Assembly (NCBI RefSeq): GCF_011378905.1
Contig: NZ_WTPY01000004.1
Location: 1 to 64,000, forward strand
Source of the DNA: Paraglaciecola sp. 20A4
GTDB taxonomy: Bacteria; Pseudomonadota; Gammaproteobacteria; Enterobacterales; Alteromonadaceae
DNA: 64,000 nt
Direction of reading: 5' to 3'
Both the position numbers and the translations under genes were made by a program. The notes below the pieces were generated by a model. That model made no database searches, was not told where the DNA came from, and was given only the letters and a program-made list of their open reading frames with translations. This document shows, in pieces, positions 8,515 to 16,451 of the stretch (position 1 is the first letter of the stretch; the number at the start of each line of letters is the position of its first letter).

Positions 8515-9285
8515 CTATTCACAAAATGTTGGGTCGAGTTTATACACCTTACGCAACATCGCAGGCCAAGCTTTTTGTCCACCTGTTTCGCCATCATGTA
8601 CAACATTTGCCTGCGCATATATGCCATCCACTATTGACTGAGGTATTTCAATCACAGCTTGATTGGCTTGCAGTAAATCCATTTGAATTTCACAAGCTCG
8701 TTGCAAATCGTAAAAACGCATAAAAGCATCGCCGACGGTTGGGCCTAATGTAAGACCGCCATGGTTATGTAACAGCATATGGTTGTTGTTAGCTAAATCA
8801 TCTTGCAATCGTTTCTTCTCATCTACATTTACCGCTAACCCTTCATAGGCGTGATAGCTCATAGATGACAGCGAAAACATGGCATACTGACTCCATGGTT
8901 TAAGTCCACCTTGTAGGCTCCCTACGCTGATGGTCGCTTTTGTATGTAGATGAATGACACACTGAGCGTCATGACGCACTGCATGAATAGCGCTATGAAT
9001 AGTGAACCCTGCAGGGTTAATTGAATAAGGAGAGCTATCAAGAATGTTGCCGTCTAAATCAACCTTAACTAAATTCGACGCGGTGACTTCCTCAAACGTT
9101 AGACCAAAGGGGTTTATAAGGTATTCATCCGTCCCTGGAATACGAGCCGAAATATGGGTGTAAATTAAATCCCCCCAGCGAAAGTCAGCGACTAACCGAT
9201 AACATGCGGCTAAATCTATTCGAGTCTGCCACTCTGGTGCTGAGACTTTGCCTTTTAAACTTATATTTGTTAACGCAAACACCAT
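8515..9285 (-). CDS. class II aldolase/adducin family protein
   Basis: A 256-residue protein of the zinc-dependent class II aldolase/adducin fold (relatives are fuculose-phosphate and rhamnulose-phosphate aldolases). Visible motifs are the early WGDLIYTHISARIPG, the zinc-binding HLHT in the centre, and HNHGGLTLGPTV toward the C-terminus, so the metal site looks intact. Many members of this subgroup with long C-terminal regions have unknown substrates and some are not aldolases. The ATG at 9285 has a good ribosome site (AAGGAAC just upstream). It is the first gene of a pair with the enolase-superfamily dehydratase, which suggests the two act in one sugar-acid route. No transporter, kinase or regulator is adjacent. 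Confidence 0.85.
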   Translation of the reverse strand: MVFALTNISLKGKVSAPEWQTRIDLAACYRLVADFRWGDLIYTHISARIPGTDEYLINPFGLTFEEVTASNLVKVDLDGNILDSSPYSINPAGFTIHSAIHAVRHDAQCVIHLHTKATISVGSLQGGLKPWSQYAMFSLSSMSYHAYEGLAVNVDEKKRLQDDLANNNHMLLHNHGGLTLGPTVGDAFMRFYDLQRACEIQMDLLQANQAVIEIPQSIVDGIYAQANVVHDGETGGQKAWPAMLRKVYKLDPTFCE

Positions 9286-9705
9286 TGTTCCTTATCTTTT
9301 ATGCATTACATTTAATTAAAACATCGTTGGATCAAACTTAACAGAGGAACACTAACCTCATAGAAAGACTTTTTATAAAATGCTTCAGGTAACCGTACAA
9401 TGCTAAATCTAAACGAGTAACATATAATATCTGATACTAATGGGCATTACCTTATGGGTTTTTGCATATAAGCCTAACTACGCGGTTAGTAAAAACACAC
9501 CCTCTGAATTTTGCACTGCCTTTGCCCTTAGGATCCCCAGAGTGTACAGAGCGTTGCTGCTAACTAATTACTTTTATTGCTGACCCAGCATGCTATGACA
9601 ATGATAAACTACATAAAATAAGTTTATTTTCCGTACCCATCGTTCGTTTACCTAACCAACGGCAGGTATTTATTCATTCTCACTATCGTTAATAGGCTAA
9701 CCGAA
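9286..9705. other. divergent intergenic region, aldolase gene to ppiC
   Basis: A 420-bp AT-rich stretch between divergent genes, expected to hold both promoters. Only a small inverted repeat (CTAAC/GTTAG at 9474-9489) stands out. No convincing gene, terminator or known operator is seen. Confidence 0.5.
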
Positions 9706-9981
9706 ATGAAAGCAGGCGCATGCCACATATTGGTAAAAACCGAAAAAGAAGCTCTACAACTTAAAACACAACTAGACAAGGGGGGCAATTTTTCGCAACT
9801 AGCTAAAAAGCACTCACTTTGTCCGTCGGGGAAAAAAGGCGGAGACCTAGGCGAATTTAGTCCAGGAACCATGGTGAAGGCTTTTGACAATGTGGTTTTC
9901 AAAAAAGAGGTGTTAACAGTCCATGGACCAGTGAAAACTCAATTCGGCTTTCATCTAATTAAAACCCTCTATCGAAATTAA
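9706..9981 (+). CDS. ppiC: stand-alone parvulin peptidyl-prolyl isomerase
   Basis: A 91-residue protein that is almost exactly one parvulin domain, like E. coli PpiC (93 residues). It has no signal peptide and should act in the cytoplasm on peptide bonds before proline. Matching elements are [11 protein letters not shown] at the start, [23 protein letters not shown] in the middle, and the C-terminal [10 protein letters not shown]. The ribosome site is weak. It is monocistronic and convergent with the dioxygenase gene that ends 22 bp away; no terminator is evident between them. Confidence 0.92.
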   Translation: MKAGACHILVKTEKEALQLKTQLDKGGNFSQLAKKHSLCPSGKKGGDLGEFSPGTMVKAFDNVVFKKEVLTVHGPVKTQFGFHLIKTLYRN

Positions 9982-10003
9982 AATAAACAACGTCCAATCG
10001 AAA

Positions 10004-10831
10004 TTACACAGGAGTCGGTTTCGCTTGTAACCAATTAAGCGGGTCGTATTGGGTTGTCGCACAGGTCATATGCAAGGTATACGCGTGACGAGATTTGTCT
10101 GAGCGGTTTGGCGCACTGAAGTGTGGTAACAAACCATCAAATACCACGAGCGATCCTTTCTTTACCGCCAATGGCTGTGCTTCTTCATCCTTAGGCCAAG
10201 GTGTTGAATCAAGTACCTTCAAGTCAGTGCTATTATCTGCGTAACGCACAAATTGTTCACGCAGTGGCGTGTCGCTGCCGTCGGCTTTAATCTGTAAACA
10301 GCCGTTTTCTATAGTGGCATCTTCGACTGCAAACCAAAATGTAACCACGGAGAGTGGCTCACTTAAAAAGTAGGTACCGTCTTGGTGCCATCTAATTACA
10401 CCGCCTATTTTAGGCTGTTTAAAAATATACATCGACTGATGTATTTGTGGTTTTATCAAGCCTACATCTCTGGCGACTTGGCCAATACGTTCGTCGTTGC
10501 TAAATTTCTTAAACACGGGATTTAGTGCGTGAAGTGCATGACCAATCTTATTGATACTAACGGCTTTCGCTTGCTTTAACTCGCCGCTGTGATCAAACGC
10601 TTCTTCCTCGAAAAAACAGCGAACTTTGTCCCCAGATTGCAGGAAGTAATCATCGCGCGTTTTACTTTGGTCTTGGGTAGAAAATACTGACCGCGTTGAA
10701 CGCGGATCAAACTGCTCAACAATGCTCTGGGCTTCTTTTTTAAGCTCCGCCATTTCTGATGCATTGAAAAACTCATGTAAAACAACATAACCGGAGGATG
10801 TAAAACTCTGTTTTTGGTCTTTAGAAAGCAT
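10004..10831 (-). CDS. phytanoyl-CoA dioxygenase (PhyH) family protein
   Basis: A 275-residue putative Fe(II)/2-oxoglutarate-dependent oxygenase. The iron-binding triad is visible: His149 and Asp151 in WHQDGTY, and His237 in LLPHFSAPN, with a following Arg (SRHAYTLHM) suited to bind 2-oxoglutarate. The start was set at 10831, where AAAGGAAT sits 3 bp before the ATG; an upstream start would add 13 residues without a ribosome site. Family members hydroxylate very different small molecules (phytanoyl-CoA, ectoine, halogenation substrates), so the substrate cannot be stated. No biosynthetic or fatty-acid operon surrounds it. Confidence 0.85.
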   Translation of the reverse strand: MLSKDQKQSFTSSGYVVLHEFFNASEMAELKKEAQSIVEQFDPRSTRSVFSTQDQSKTRDDYFLQSGDKVRCFFEEEAFDHSGELKQAKAVSINKIGHALHALNPVFKKFSNDERIGQVARDVGLIKPQIHQSMYIFKQPKIGGVIRWHQDGTYFLSEPLSVVTFWFAVEDATIENGCLQIKADGSDTPLREQFVRYADNSTDLKVLDSTPWPKDEEAQPLAVKKGSLVVFDGLLPHFSAPNRSDKSRHAYTLHMTCATTQYDPLNWLQAKPTPV

Positions 10832-11426
10832 TGGATTCCTTTTGGCGGGAACGTGAATAAAGCCTATCAAAAACAGTATATTGCCATATATTTTCTGAAT
10901 AAGGGTAACATTTTATGGTGCGCCGATTTACTTTTAATATAGGGTACTAAGCTTGCTTAGTGCGTTGACCAGTATTAATTCGCTCTTAGTATATCAATCA
11001 CAGGTGTTGTCTTTTTTAACGCTAGCCTTTTAAATGGAAATTTTTAAGACTGCAATAATATCGATATAGCACCGTTAAGTCTTAGCCTATTTTGTAAATT
11101 TATTTACTATAAACTAAGGACATTCAGCCCTATCTACTCTCTCAACATGAGGTCATGTTGTCTTATCCCCCTTTTTTAATGCACGTATTACGTTATATCG
11201 TGCTAAGTGACATGTCAGCACGGGTAAATACGAATACTTACTTAAGGTAATAACATTTTGAACGTTGAGTGCTGATTTCATAGGCGATAGATGAATAAGC
11301 TAACGTGTTAATCTAACACTCAACTTTAATTCTGCTGCGTTTATCGCATTCATCGCATCGCGGCAATGAAATTTAGATAACATCGCTCGAGCCATAAACC
11401 GTTAATATAATAAGAAGAGGTAAAAA
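10832..11426. other. large divergent intergenic region with one 18-bp palindrome
   Basis: A 595-bp stretch between divergent genes with no believable open frame. The one notable element is a palindrome at 11143-11160 (CAACATGA, GG, TCATGTTG), which may be an operator for either gene. The stretch at 11167-11176 is C/T rich but forms no terminator with it. The rest is AT-rich and featureless to my eye. Confidence 0.5.
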
Positions 11427-12806
11427 ATGAAACATCTCCATCTTGCCAGCATGAGCTTGGCATTATGCTTTTTAAGCTCTCATAGTTATGGACAAACCGC
11501 CCCTAGCTATCAAGACCAAGAAAAATTACACGATATAGCCAAAGCTATATCGTCCCAACGCATTGAACAAGATATACGCACGCTAGTAGGATTTGGCACG
11601 CGCCATACGTTGTCTGATACCAATTCGACCTCACAAGGTATTGGTGCAGCTCGCCGTTGGATAAAAAGCGAATTTGACGCTATTTCAAAAGCATGCGGAA
11701 ACTGTTTAGACGTTTATTATCAATCTGAAACCATTAGCGGCGAAACACGCATACCTAACCCGTCAGAAGTTGTCAGTGTAATAGCAATTCAGCGGGGCAG
11801 CCACGATCCTGATCGCTATGTCATGATGTCTGGAGACATTGACTCTCGCGTATCTGACGTAATGGATACCACATCAATTTCGCCAGGTGCGAATGATAAT
11901 GCATCGGGCATTGCCGGTACGCTAGAGGCAGCACGTGTACTGAGTCAGTATCAATTTTCAGGGAGCATAGTTTATGCTGCTCTGGCGGGTGAAGAGCAAG
12001 GTCTTTTTGGCGGAAAAATATTGGCTCAACAAGCTCAAAAAGACGGTTGGCGAATAAAAGCGGTGCTCAATAATGACATGATCGGTAATATTGAAGGCAT
12101 AAATGGCGTGATTAACAATACTACCGCTCGCATATTCGCCGAAGGTACACGCCAAACGGAAACCCCAGAAGAAGCACGTACTAGACGCTTTACGGGTGGT
12201 GAAGTAGATTCACCGAGCCGCAATTTGGCGCGTTACATTGATTGGATGGCAGATCGTTACATTCCTAATTTAGACACTATGGTGATTTACCGCTTAGACA
12301 GATTTGGCCGTGGAGGTCACCATCGCCCTTTTAATGATCTTGGTTACCCAGGAGTACGCATCATGGAGACCAATGAGAATTATCAACGCCAGCATCAAGA
12401 TCTTCGCACTGAAAATGGTATTGAGTACGGTGATACCATCGAAGGCGTAAATTTCGATTATGCAGCTAAATTAACCTCGCTAAACGCAGTATCGCTTGCT
12501 GGTATGGCGTGGGCGCCTTCCCCTCCCGCTAATGTGCAGATTCAAGGCGCTGTTCAACCTAGCACAACCCTAAATTGGGATGCATTGGATCCAGCGCAGA
12601 ACCCGCAACTGAAGGGGTATAAAATTTACTGGCGTTACACTGATGCCCCGCAATGGCAGTTTAGCCGCTACGTGGGCAATGTGGATAAATACACCTTGGA
12701 AAATGTCGTAATTGATAATTATTTCTTTGGTGTCGCTAGCGTCAGTAAAGACGGGGCAGAAAGTCCGGTTGTTTTCCCAGGCGCTGCAGGTGCATTCGGC
12801 GAATAA
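11427..12806 (+). CDS. secreted M28 family peptidase with a C-terminal beta domain
   Basis: A 459-residue exported protein: signal peptide 1-22 (ending SYG), an M28 aminopeptidase-type domain (about 30-370), and a C-terminal domain of about 85 residues that resembles a fibronectin III fold (begins SPPANVQIQG). M28 elements present are PGANDNASG, AGEEQGLFGG (catalytic Glu pair), LNNDMIGN and a late His-rich segment (QRQHQDLRT). The usual first zinc ligand lies in an 'AHxDS' motif, but here the equivalent reads SGDIDS, so that His is replaced. This may define a subfamily with changed metal binding, or an alternative ligand may be used. A good GAAGAGG ribosome site precedes the ATG. It is monocistronic. 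Confidence 0.9.
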   Translation: MKHLHLASMSLALCFLSSHSYGQTAPSYQDQEKLHDIAKAISSQRIEQDIRTLVGFGTRHTLSDTNSTSQGIGAARRWIKSEFDAISKACGNCLDVYYQSETISGETRIPNPSEVVSVIAIQRGSHDPDRYVMMSGDIDSRVSDVMDTTSISPGANDNASGIAGTLEAARVLSQYQFSGSIVYAALAGEEQGLFGGKILAQQAQKDGWRIKAVLNNDMIGNIEGINGVINNTTARIFAEGTRQTETPEEARTRRFTGGEVDSPSRNLARYIDWMADRYIPNLDTMVIYRLDRFGRGGHHRPFNDLGYPGVRIMETNENYQRQHQDLRTENGIEYGDTIEGVNFDYAAKLTSLNAVSLAGMAWAPSPPANVQIQGAVQPSTTLNWDALDPAQNPQLKGYKIYWRYTDAPQWQFSRYVGNVDKYTLENVVIDNYFFGVASVSKDGAESPVVFPGAAGAFGE

Positions 12807-12825
12807 ATAAACAAATAAACAAAAG

Positions 12826-12856
12826 AAGACACTGATTAATCCAGTGTCTTTATTGT
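12826..12856 (+). terminator. terminator after the M28 peptidase gene
   Basis: Inverted repeat AAGACACTG (12826-12834) and CAGTGTCTT (12842-12850), followed by a short T-rich tail. It lies 20 bp after the stop codon. The tail is weak for an intrinsic terminator, but position and stem support the call. Confidence 0.65.
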
Positions 12857-12925
12857 TCGCTGCTGCGCCCTATTTCACTTTAATCATAAATGTATATCTC
12901 GGAAAATAACGCTAAGATACAATGA

Positions 12926-12942
12926 GTTCAATTTTTTTGAAC
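12926..12942. promoter_or_regulatory. candidate LysR-type operator upstream of doxX
   Basis: The dyad GTTCAA-TTTTT-TTGAAC contains a T-N11-A core within an inverted repeat, the usual form of a LysR-family site. It lies about 127 bp before doxX. The LysR gene in the same cluster is the natural candidate to bind it, but the T-rich centre means chance cannot be excluded. Confidence 0.4.
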
Positions 12943-13068
12943 TAAAACCTCAAAACATTCCAATTTTCTATCCATTCATTAAATTCTATATTTACCTCAA
13001 CAGCCAAACGCTGAAAAATTAAGAAGCATAGTATGCTTAACACAATCAAATAAATTGAGGATTAAACT

Positions 13069-13518
13069 ATGAAAAATACAATATTAGCTAAAATATTCGC
13101 AACAAAAAGTGGATTTTCAGCCTTGGCGTTGCGCGTTCCCGTTGGCATTACTTTTATCGCTCACGGCGCGCAAAAACTGTTTGGCGCGTTTGGCGGATAC
13201 GGACTAGAAGGTACAGGACAATGGATGGCTTCAATTGGCTTAGAACCTGGCTACACACTTGCTTTCCTAACGGGTAGCGCAGAATTTTTCGGGGGAGTTG
13301 CTCTGCTCTTAGGCCTATTAACTCGTCCTGCGGCAGCCATATTGGCGTTCACTATGGCGATGGCTATTTTCACTGTTCACATAACAAACGGGTTATTTAT
13401 GGCGAATAACGGTTATGAGTTTGCTTTAGCATTACTTGCGGTAACGGTCTCATTATTATTTTCAGGTGCAGGTAAATTATCTGTTGATTCTCATTTAGCC
13501 GCTCGTCTTGCTAAATAG
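13069..13518 (+). CDS. DoxX family membrane protein
   Basis: A 149-residue integral membrane protein with four predicted hydrophobic helices and the DoxX-type opening RVPVGITFIAHGAQKLFG, followed by GSAEFFGGVALLLGLLTRPAA. DoxX relatives include subunits of quinol oxidases and many proteins of unknown function, some linked to redox stress. The ribosome site GAGGATTAAACT precedes the ATG. It is 25 bp before the pirin gene and the two are probably cotranscribed; doxX-pirin pairs next to a LysR regulator are common in proteobacteria. A function in the cell envelope is likely but not defined. Confidence 0.9.
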   Translation: MKNTILAKIFATKSGFSALALRVPVGITFIAHGAQKLFGAFGGYGLEGTGQWMASIGLEPGYTLAFLTGSAEFFGGVALLLGLLTRPAAAILAFTMAMAIFTVHITNGLFMANNGYEFALALLAVTVSLLFSGAGKLSVDSHLAARLAK

Positions 13519-13543
13519 CGCAAATTCATTCAGGAGAAAGAAC

Positions 13544-14239
13544 ATGATTGATATTCGTTTAGCCAGCGACAGGGGAACTGCGAACTTCGGTTGGTTAGAA
13601 AGTAAACATACCTTTTCATTTGGCTCCTACCATGATCCAAAACATATGGGGTATTCCGCTTTAAGAGTCATTAACGACGACAAAGTGGAAGCTGGAGCAG
13701 GTTTCGGTACGCATGGTCATAAAGATATGGAAATTCTAAGCTATGTTACCCAAGGCGTTATTGCGCATAAAGATAGCATGGGCAACATCAAACATTTACC
13801 TGCTGGTGAATTTCAATTGATGTCCGCCGGTACGGGAGTGACGCATAGCGAATACAACGCTTCAGATAGCGATATTCTGACGTTTTTACAGATATGGATT
13901 GTGCCTAAAAACACCGGTGGTGCGCCAAGATATCAACAAAAATATTTTGGTAGAGCCCAAGGATTGACTCAGATAATCACGTCAACGGGAATTGATGACA
14001 CCTTACAAATCAATCAGGATGCCACGATGAGTCAATTAATACTCGCCGCTGGAACAAAGCTAGAAATGGATATAAACGAAAGCCGCAACACTTATGTGCA
14101 TCAGGTTGCGGGTCAGTTGAGTATTAATCAACAGCAACTAAAACAAGGTGATGGTGCTAAGATCAATCGCTTGAATACGATCACGTTATCTAACGACAGC
14201 ACTGAGACAGTTATCGCTTTAATATTTGACCTCCCTTAA
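13544..14239 (+). CDS. pirin family protein
   Basis: A 231-residue bicupin of the pirin family. The N-terminal cupin carries the metal-binding pattern FGTHGHKDMEI, with a further His in GTGVTHSEYNAS, so the iron site appears intact. Bacterial pirins of this type can show quercetin 2,3-dioxygenase activity or act as regulators; the natural role is unknown. The start at 13544 is chosen because CAGGAGAAAG lies just upstream and MIDIRLASDRG is the family's usual opening; a start 36 bp upstream would overlap doxX. It is the second gene of doxX-pirin and is followed by a terminator. Confidence 0.92.
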   Translation: MIDIRLASDRGTANFGWLESKHTFSFGSYHDPKHMGYSALRVINDDKVEAGAGFGTHGHKDMEILSYVTQGVIAHKDSMGNIKHLPAGEFQLMSAGTGVTHSEYNASDSDILTFLQIWIVPKNTGGAPRYQQKYFGRAQGLTQIITSTGIDDTLQINQDATMSQLILAAGTKLEMDINESRNTYVHQVAGQLSINQQQLKQGDGAKINRLNTITLSNDSTETVIALIFDLP

Positions 14240-14258
14240 GGTTAACATCTATGTTACT

Positions 14259-14293
14259 GCCGCACTGAATACTCGTTCAGTGCGGCTTATTTT
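14259..14293 (+). terminator. terminator between the pirin and lysR genes
   Basis: An 11-bp perfect stem, GCCGCACTGAA (14259-14269) with TTCAGTGCGGC (14276-14286), a 6-nt loop and a T-rich tail. It ends about 18 bp before the next start codon, so the downstream lysR gene is expressed by read-through or by a weak internal promoter. Confidence 0.9.
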
Positions 14294-14310
14294 TTACAGA
14301 AGGAGATTTT

Positions 14311-15201
14311 ATGCGCCATGCTGTCACGCTAGATGCACTTCGCGTATTAGAAGCAATACAGACCAAGGGCAGTTTTGCTGCCGCAGCAGACAGTTTATTC
14401 AAAGTTCCTTCTGCGTTAACTTATACCATCAGTAAATTAGAGGCCGATTTGGGAGTCGCCCTTTTCGATAGAAAAGGACAACGAGCAACATTAACACCTG
14501 CCGGAAAATTAGTACTGGATGAAGGCGTAGAGCTTCTTCAAGCAACGAACGAGTTAGAAGCGCGTGTCCGGCAATTAGAGTCAGGTTGGGAGTCAAAATT
14601 GATTATCGCCAAAGACACCGTCATACCGGACGCGCCCCTTCTCGCATTAATTGCACAATTTTGTGCGTTAGACAAACATGTTGAAATCACCATTATCGAG
14701 GAGGCACTAGGAGGTGGTTGGGATGCGTTACAAACCAAACGGGCTGATATCGCATTGGGCGTAACGGGAGAGTTACCGAAAGGACAATATCAAGTTTCAC
14801 AGTTGGGTAATTTAGAATTTGTATTCGCCGTTAGTGCTTCTCATCCACTAGCCGATTTTATCGGTTTGATTGAGGGCCATCATATCCGCAAGTATCCATA
14901 CATAGTTGTCGCCGATAGTTCCCGAACATTACCGGGTCGTTCAAGCGGCGTGTTTGACAATAAGCAGCTCATTCGAGTCAGTAATATGCAAAGTAAAGCC
15001 AGGGCACAAGCTGCAGGGATCGGCATTGGTTTTCTACCTTTGCACATTGCTCAACCGTTTTTAGATAATGGTACTTTAGTAGCAAAAGCAACGTCGTTGC
15101 CACGTCCACCTATTCCTATTTATTCTGCGAAAGAAAAATCAAAAACCGGAAAAGCCACTCAATGGTTTTGGGAAAGGATCAGTCAACAGCAATGGATTTG
15201 A
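14311..15201 (+). CDS. LysR family transcriptional regulator
   Basis: A 296-residue LysR-type regulator with an N-terminal winged helix (about 1-65; LEAIQTKGSFAAAADSLFKVPSALTYTISKLE, named here by its ends) and a periplasmic-binding-protein-like effector domain (about 90-290). The start has a strong AAGGAG site 6 bp upstream. It follows doxX-pirin on the same strand but behind a terminator, which suggests low, separate expression. The likely target is the doxX-pirin promoter, where a dyad with a T-N11-A core lies at 12926. The effector cannot be predicted. Confidence 0.9.
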   Translation: MRHAVTLDALRVLEAIQTKGSFAAAADSLFKVPSALTYTISKLEADLGVALFDRKGQRATLTPAGKLVLDEGVELLQATNELEARVRQLESGWESKLIIAKDTVIPDAPLLALIAQFCALDKHVEITIIEEALGGGWDALQTKRADIALGVTGELPKGQYQVSQLGNLEFVFAVSASHPLADFIGLIEGHHIRKYPYIVVADSSRTLPGRSSGVFDNKQLIRVSNMQSKARAQAAGIGIGFLPLHIAQPFLDNGTLVAKATSLPRPPIPIYSAKEKSKTGKATQWFWERISQQQWI

Positions 15202-15260
15202 TGTTAAATACCTCTATATACCAACTATTGATATGAGAGAAGTAAGCCCATAAAACAGAA

Positions 15261-15286
15261 TAACAGGGAGTATTAGCTCCCTGTTA
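15261..15286 (-). terminator. hairpin between convergent lysR and oxidoreductase genes
   Basis: A 10-bp perfect stem, TAACAGGGAG (15261-15270) and CTCCCTGTTA (15277-15286), lies in the 100-bp gap between two convergent stop codons. On the minus strand it is followed by a moderately T-rich tail, so it most likely ends the oxidoreductase transcript; it may also act on the + strand. Confidence 0.65.
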
Positions 15287-15301
15287 GCACATAAGGTTAG
15301 C

Positions 15302-16300
15302 TTAAAGCTTAACCATCAACTTCCCATTATTGGCACCTGTTAACAGCATATTTAAACCGTCCACAGCAGAAGCTAATCCGTCAAGGACATGCGCCCGATA
15401 TTTTATCTGTCCCTTCATTACGTATGGAGTCAATTTAGCGAGTAAATCAGGCACTTGTGCGTAGTGATCAGGCATAGTGAACCCCTGAATGGTTAAGCGC
15501 TTTTTAATAATGGGGATCCAATTCGGGCCAGCACTAGGCTCTGAAGTGGCATAATCTGAAATCATACCGCAGACTGCCACACGGCCATGCGCATTCATAT
15601 GCTCAAAAATATGTTGCTGAATCACACCGCCGGTGTTTTCAAAGAAAATGTCTACGCCATTTGGCGCAAGTTCAGCAAGTTTAGCGTTTACATCGTCCGT
15701 CTTATAATTAATGGCGCCATCGAAACCCAATTCATTAACCAACCACTGGCATTTATCATCAGTGCCTGCGACACCAATAACGTGTAAACCATCTGCTTTT
15801 GCAAGTTGGCCTACAATTGAACCAACAGAGCCCGCAGCGCCACTAACAACGATGGTTTCACCCGATTTTGGTTTTGCTACCTCATATAACCCCTGAGTAG
15901 CAGTCAGCCCAGGTAGAGCAAAAACTGACAGTGCCTGCTCTTCATTTACACCAGCGGGTAACTTATTCAAACCTTGACCATTGCTAACGAAATATTCAGT
16001 CCAGCCGGTCATTCCCATCACACGCTCACCAATCGCAAAGTCAGGGTGATTACTTTCAATCACTTCACCTGTTCCTGAAGAACGCATTACATCACCTAAC
16101 GCAACGGGTGGAATATAACTTTTGGTATCTGAACTCATCCAACCAATCATTGCAGGATCAAGCGACATATAAGTTTGTTTTACGACAATTTCACCTGGGC
16201 CTGCGCTAGGGAGGGCTTTTTGCACCACCTCAAATGTCGAAGCGGGTATAGGACCTGGTTCAGGACGTTGTTTTAAATTTATTGCGGTATATGTAGTCAT
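15302..16300 (-). CDS. NADP-dependent oxidoreductase, medium-chain (CurA/YncB-like)
   Basis: A 332-residue zinc-independent medium-chain dehydrogenase/reductase, of the group that includes leukotriene B4 12-hydroxydehydrogenase, CurA and E. coli YncB. It would reduce the double bond of alpha,beta-unsaturated aldehydes or ketones. The nucleotide-binding motif is VSGAAGSVGSIVGQLAK, followed by NYKTDDV and FENTGG, which fit NADPH-linked members. No structural or catalytic zinc ligands are seen. A good ribosome site (AAGGAGAT) precedes the ATG. It is divergent from a LysR gene across 151 bp that contains a LysR-type dyad, the classic arrangement of regulator and target. Confidence 0.92.
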   Translation of the reverse strand: MTTYTAINLKQRPEPGPIPASTFEVVQKALPSAGPGEIVVKQTYMSLDPAMIGWMSSDTKSYIPPVALGDVMRSSGTGEVIESNHPDFAIGERVMGMTGWTEYFVSNGQGLNKLPAGVNEEQALSVFALPGLTATQGLYEVAKPKSGETIVVSGAAGSVGSIVGQLAKADGLHVIGVAGTDDKCQWLVNELGFDGAINYKTDDVNAKLAELAPNGVDIFFENTGGVIQQHIFEHMNAHGRVAVCGMISDYATSEPSAGPNWIPIIKKRLTIQGFTMPDHYAQVPDLLAKLTPYVMKGQIKYRAHVLDGLASAVDGLNMLLTGANNGKLMVKL

Positions 16301-16409
16301 TTATATCTCCTTATTACTTTAATCTATTTCATTTTTGACGACTTTTTTACGTACTGATTATAATATTACACCTAATTTTGTTAATATAACCCCCTATAAA
16401 GAACAATCT

Positions 16410-16430
16410 TTATTGCTTAAAAAGCAATAA
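16410..16430. promoter_or_regulatory. LysR-type operator between oxidoreductase and lysR
   Basis: A perfect 9-bp inverted repeat, TTATTGCTT (16410-16418) and AAGCAATAA (16422-16430), with a T-N11-A core at 16414-16426. It lies 21 bp before the lysR start in the shared divergent promoter region. This is the expected place for autoregulation and for control of the oxidoreductase gene. Confidence 0.7.
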
Positions 16431-16451
16431 TAGGTCAATCACTGGAGTTTT

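Noticed and set aside
8463-8723. 86-codon plus-strand frame between the dehydratase and aldolase genes
   Set aside because: It runs opposite the 3' end of the aldolase gene and reads as antisense of conserved coding sequence.
10951-10980. possible fourth FadR-like site (GTTGACCAGTA) before the dioxygenase gene
   Set aside because: Only the right half matches; the left half lacks TGGTC, so it is not distinguishable from chance.
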